From: Holosporaceae bacterium
GTDB taxonomy: Bacteria > Pseudomonadota > Alphaproteobacteria > UBA7879 > UBA5542
DNA: 64,000 nucleotides
NCBI GenBank assembly: GCA_022646525.1
Contig: CP060261.1
Span: forward strand, 372,001 to 436,000
Reading direction: 5' to 3'
Shown here: piece by piece, positions 63,804 to 64,000 of the stretch
Numbering within the stretch: position 1 is the first letter of the stretch
Layout: each line of letters begins with the position of its first letter
Translations under genes and position numbers: made by a program
The notes under the pieces: model-generated
Told to the model about the DNA's origin: nothing
Database searches by the model: none
The model's input: the letters and a program-made list of their open reading frames with translations, nothing else

Positions 63804-64000
63804 TATTCACAATCCTTTTGGGTACCACAATAATTTTTTTGATTTCTTTATCTTTAATAACAGCATGAACAGCAGGTAATTTTTTAGCAGCTTCTTCTAT
63901 GTCTTGGGTATTTTGCCCTTGAGAACATTCAATAGTGCCTTTTAATTTGCCATTAATTTGTACAGCCAATGTTATTGTATCATCTTCTAAAATGGTGTCA
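63790..64000 (-). CDS. leuS: Leucyl-tRNA synthetase, C-terminal end only
   Basis: The last 69 codons, cut by the right window edge: ITLAVQINGKLKGTIECSQG, DIEEAAKKLPAVHAVI and KKIIVVPKRIVNIVCP. 'VQINGKxRG' and the final 'VPxRIVNIV' are characteristic of bacterial LeuRS, which charges tRNA-Leu. The frame is open. It precedes lptE with a short overlap, the usual alphaproteobacterial arrangement. Confidence 0.93.
   Translation of the reverse strand, partial: DTILEDDTITLAVQINGKLKGTIECSQGQNTQDIEEAAKKLPAVHAVIKDKEIKKIIVVPKRIVNIVCP

Noticed and set aside
1..64000. Genetic code change with UGA read as Trp
   Set aside because: Only one in-frame TGA was found at a Trp position, while TGA is the natural stop of several genes with conserved ends (tolR, addB, amiC, lptE, the ELM1-family gene).
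1..64000. Wholesale pseudogenisation
   Set aside because: Breaks are spread evenly over essential genes, sit at homopolymers, and the alternative frames remain perfectly conserved; the tRNA shows the same kind of loss.
1..64000. CRISPR arrays, insertion sequences, prophage or toxin-antitoxin genes
   Set aside because: No regularly spaced repeats, transposase, integrase or typical toxin/antitoxin proteins were seen on either strand.

Overview
The window is a gene-dense stretch of an alphaproteobacterial chromosome of moderate to low GC content. This call rests on several gene orders typical of the class: ubiE-dut; tsaE-amgK-murU-addB-addA; rbfA-truB-rpsO-pnp; ymdB-yebC-ruvCAB-ybgC-tolQRAB; dprA-topA-rnr; PBP1a-amiC divergent from rne; and leuS-lptE-holA. 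Low GC, peptide and amino-acid importers (OPT, AGCS and APC families) and many AT-rich secreted or outer-membrane proteins of unknown function suggest a host-associated lineage such as Holosporales or Caedibacter-like bacteria. That placement is inference, not something the sequence proves.

Most genes are interrupted here by single-base frameshifts, usually in or beside homopolymer runs. They hit essential genes (topA, polA, tyrS, yebC, rne, holA, leuS-linked lptE) while the next frame continues the same protein. The elongator tRNA-Met gene also lacks one G and one C from its homopolymeric T-stem. The simplest reading is uncorrected long-read sequence, so interrupted genes are annotated below as whole genes spanning several frames. 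Two interruptions are different: an in-frame TAG in ruvC and an in-frame TGA at a conserved Trp in topA.

Layout. 1-2.1 kb (minus): mutS (runs off the left edge), dut, ubiE. 2.1-3.7 kb (plus): two unknown exported proteins and a possible 48-residue membrane peptide. 3.9-5.7 kb: tamA, an outer-membrane assembly factor. 5.7-10.5 kb (minus): a ferredoxin-NADP reductase, an M23 endopeptidase and a Lon-like AAA+ protease. 10.5-19.6 kb (plus): tRNA modification (tsaE), peptidoglycan sugar recycling (amgK, murU), the AddAB recombination nuclease and a small-molecule kinase. 19.6-27.4 kb: OPT transporter, ribosome maturation and RNA decay genes, nitronate monooxygenase and an SH3-like secreted protein. 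27.4-35.3 kb: a candidate small RNA (6S-like), a DUF465 protein with a clear terminator, then a promoter and the long ymdB-yebC-ruvCAB-ybgC-tolQRAB operon, with no pal behind tolB. 35.3-38 kb: two amino-acid transporters.

38-42 kb (minus): tyrS and a very large outer-membrane protein with AMIN-like repeats followed by two beta-barrels in one chain. 42-45.7 kb (plus): an orphan secreted protein and polA. 45.8-49.2 kb: a small pilus cluster (secretin lipoprotein plus two prepilin-like proteins). 49.2-56.6 kb: rpe, tRNA-Met with its promoter, an ELM1-family protein, dprA, topA and rnr. 56.6-60 kb (minus): PBP1a and amiC. 60-62.3 kb: rne. 62.3-64 kb (minus): holA, lptE and the 3' end of leuS.

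The parts least explained by known families are the double-barrel AMIN protein, the compact secretin/pilin cluster near dprA, and the exported orphans at 2.1-3.6 kb and 42 kb. No CRISPR array, insertion sequence, phage or toxin-antitoxin module was recognised.
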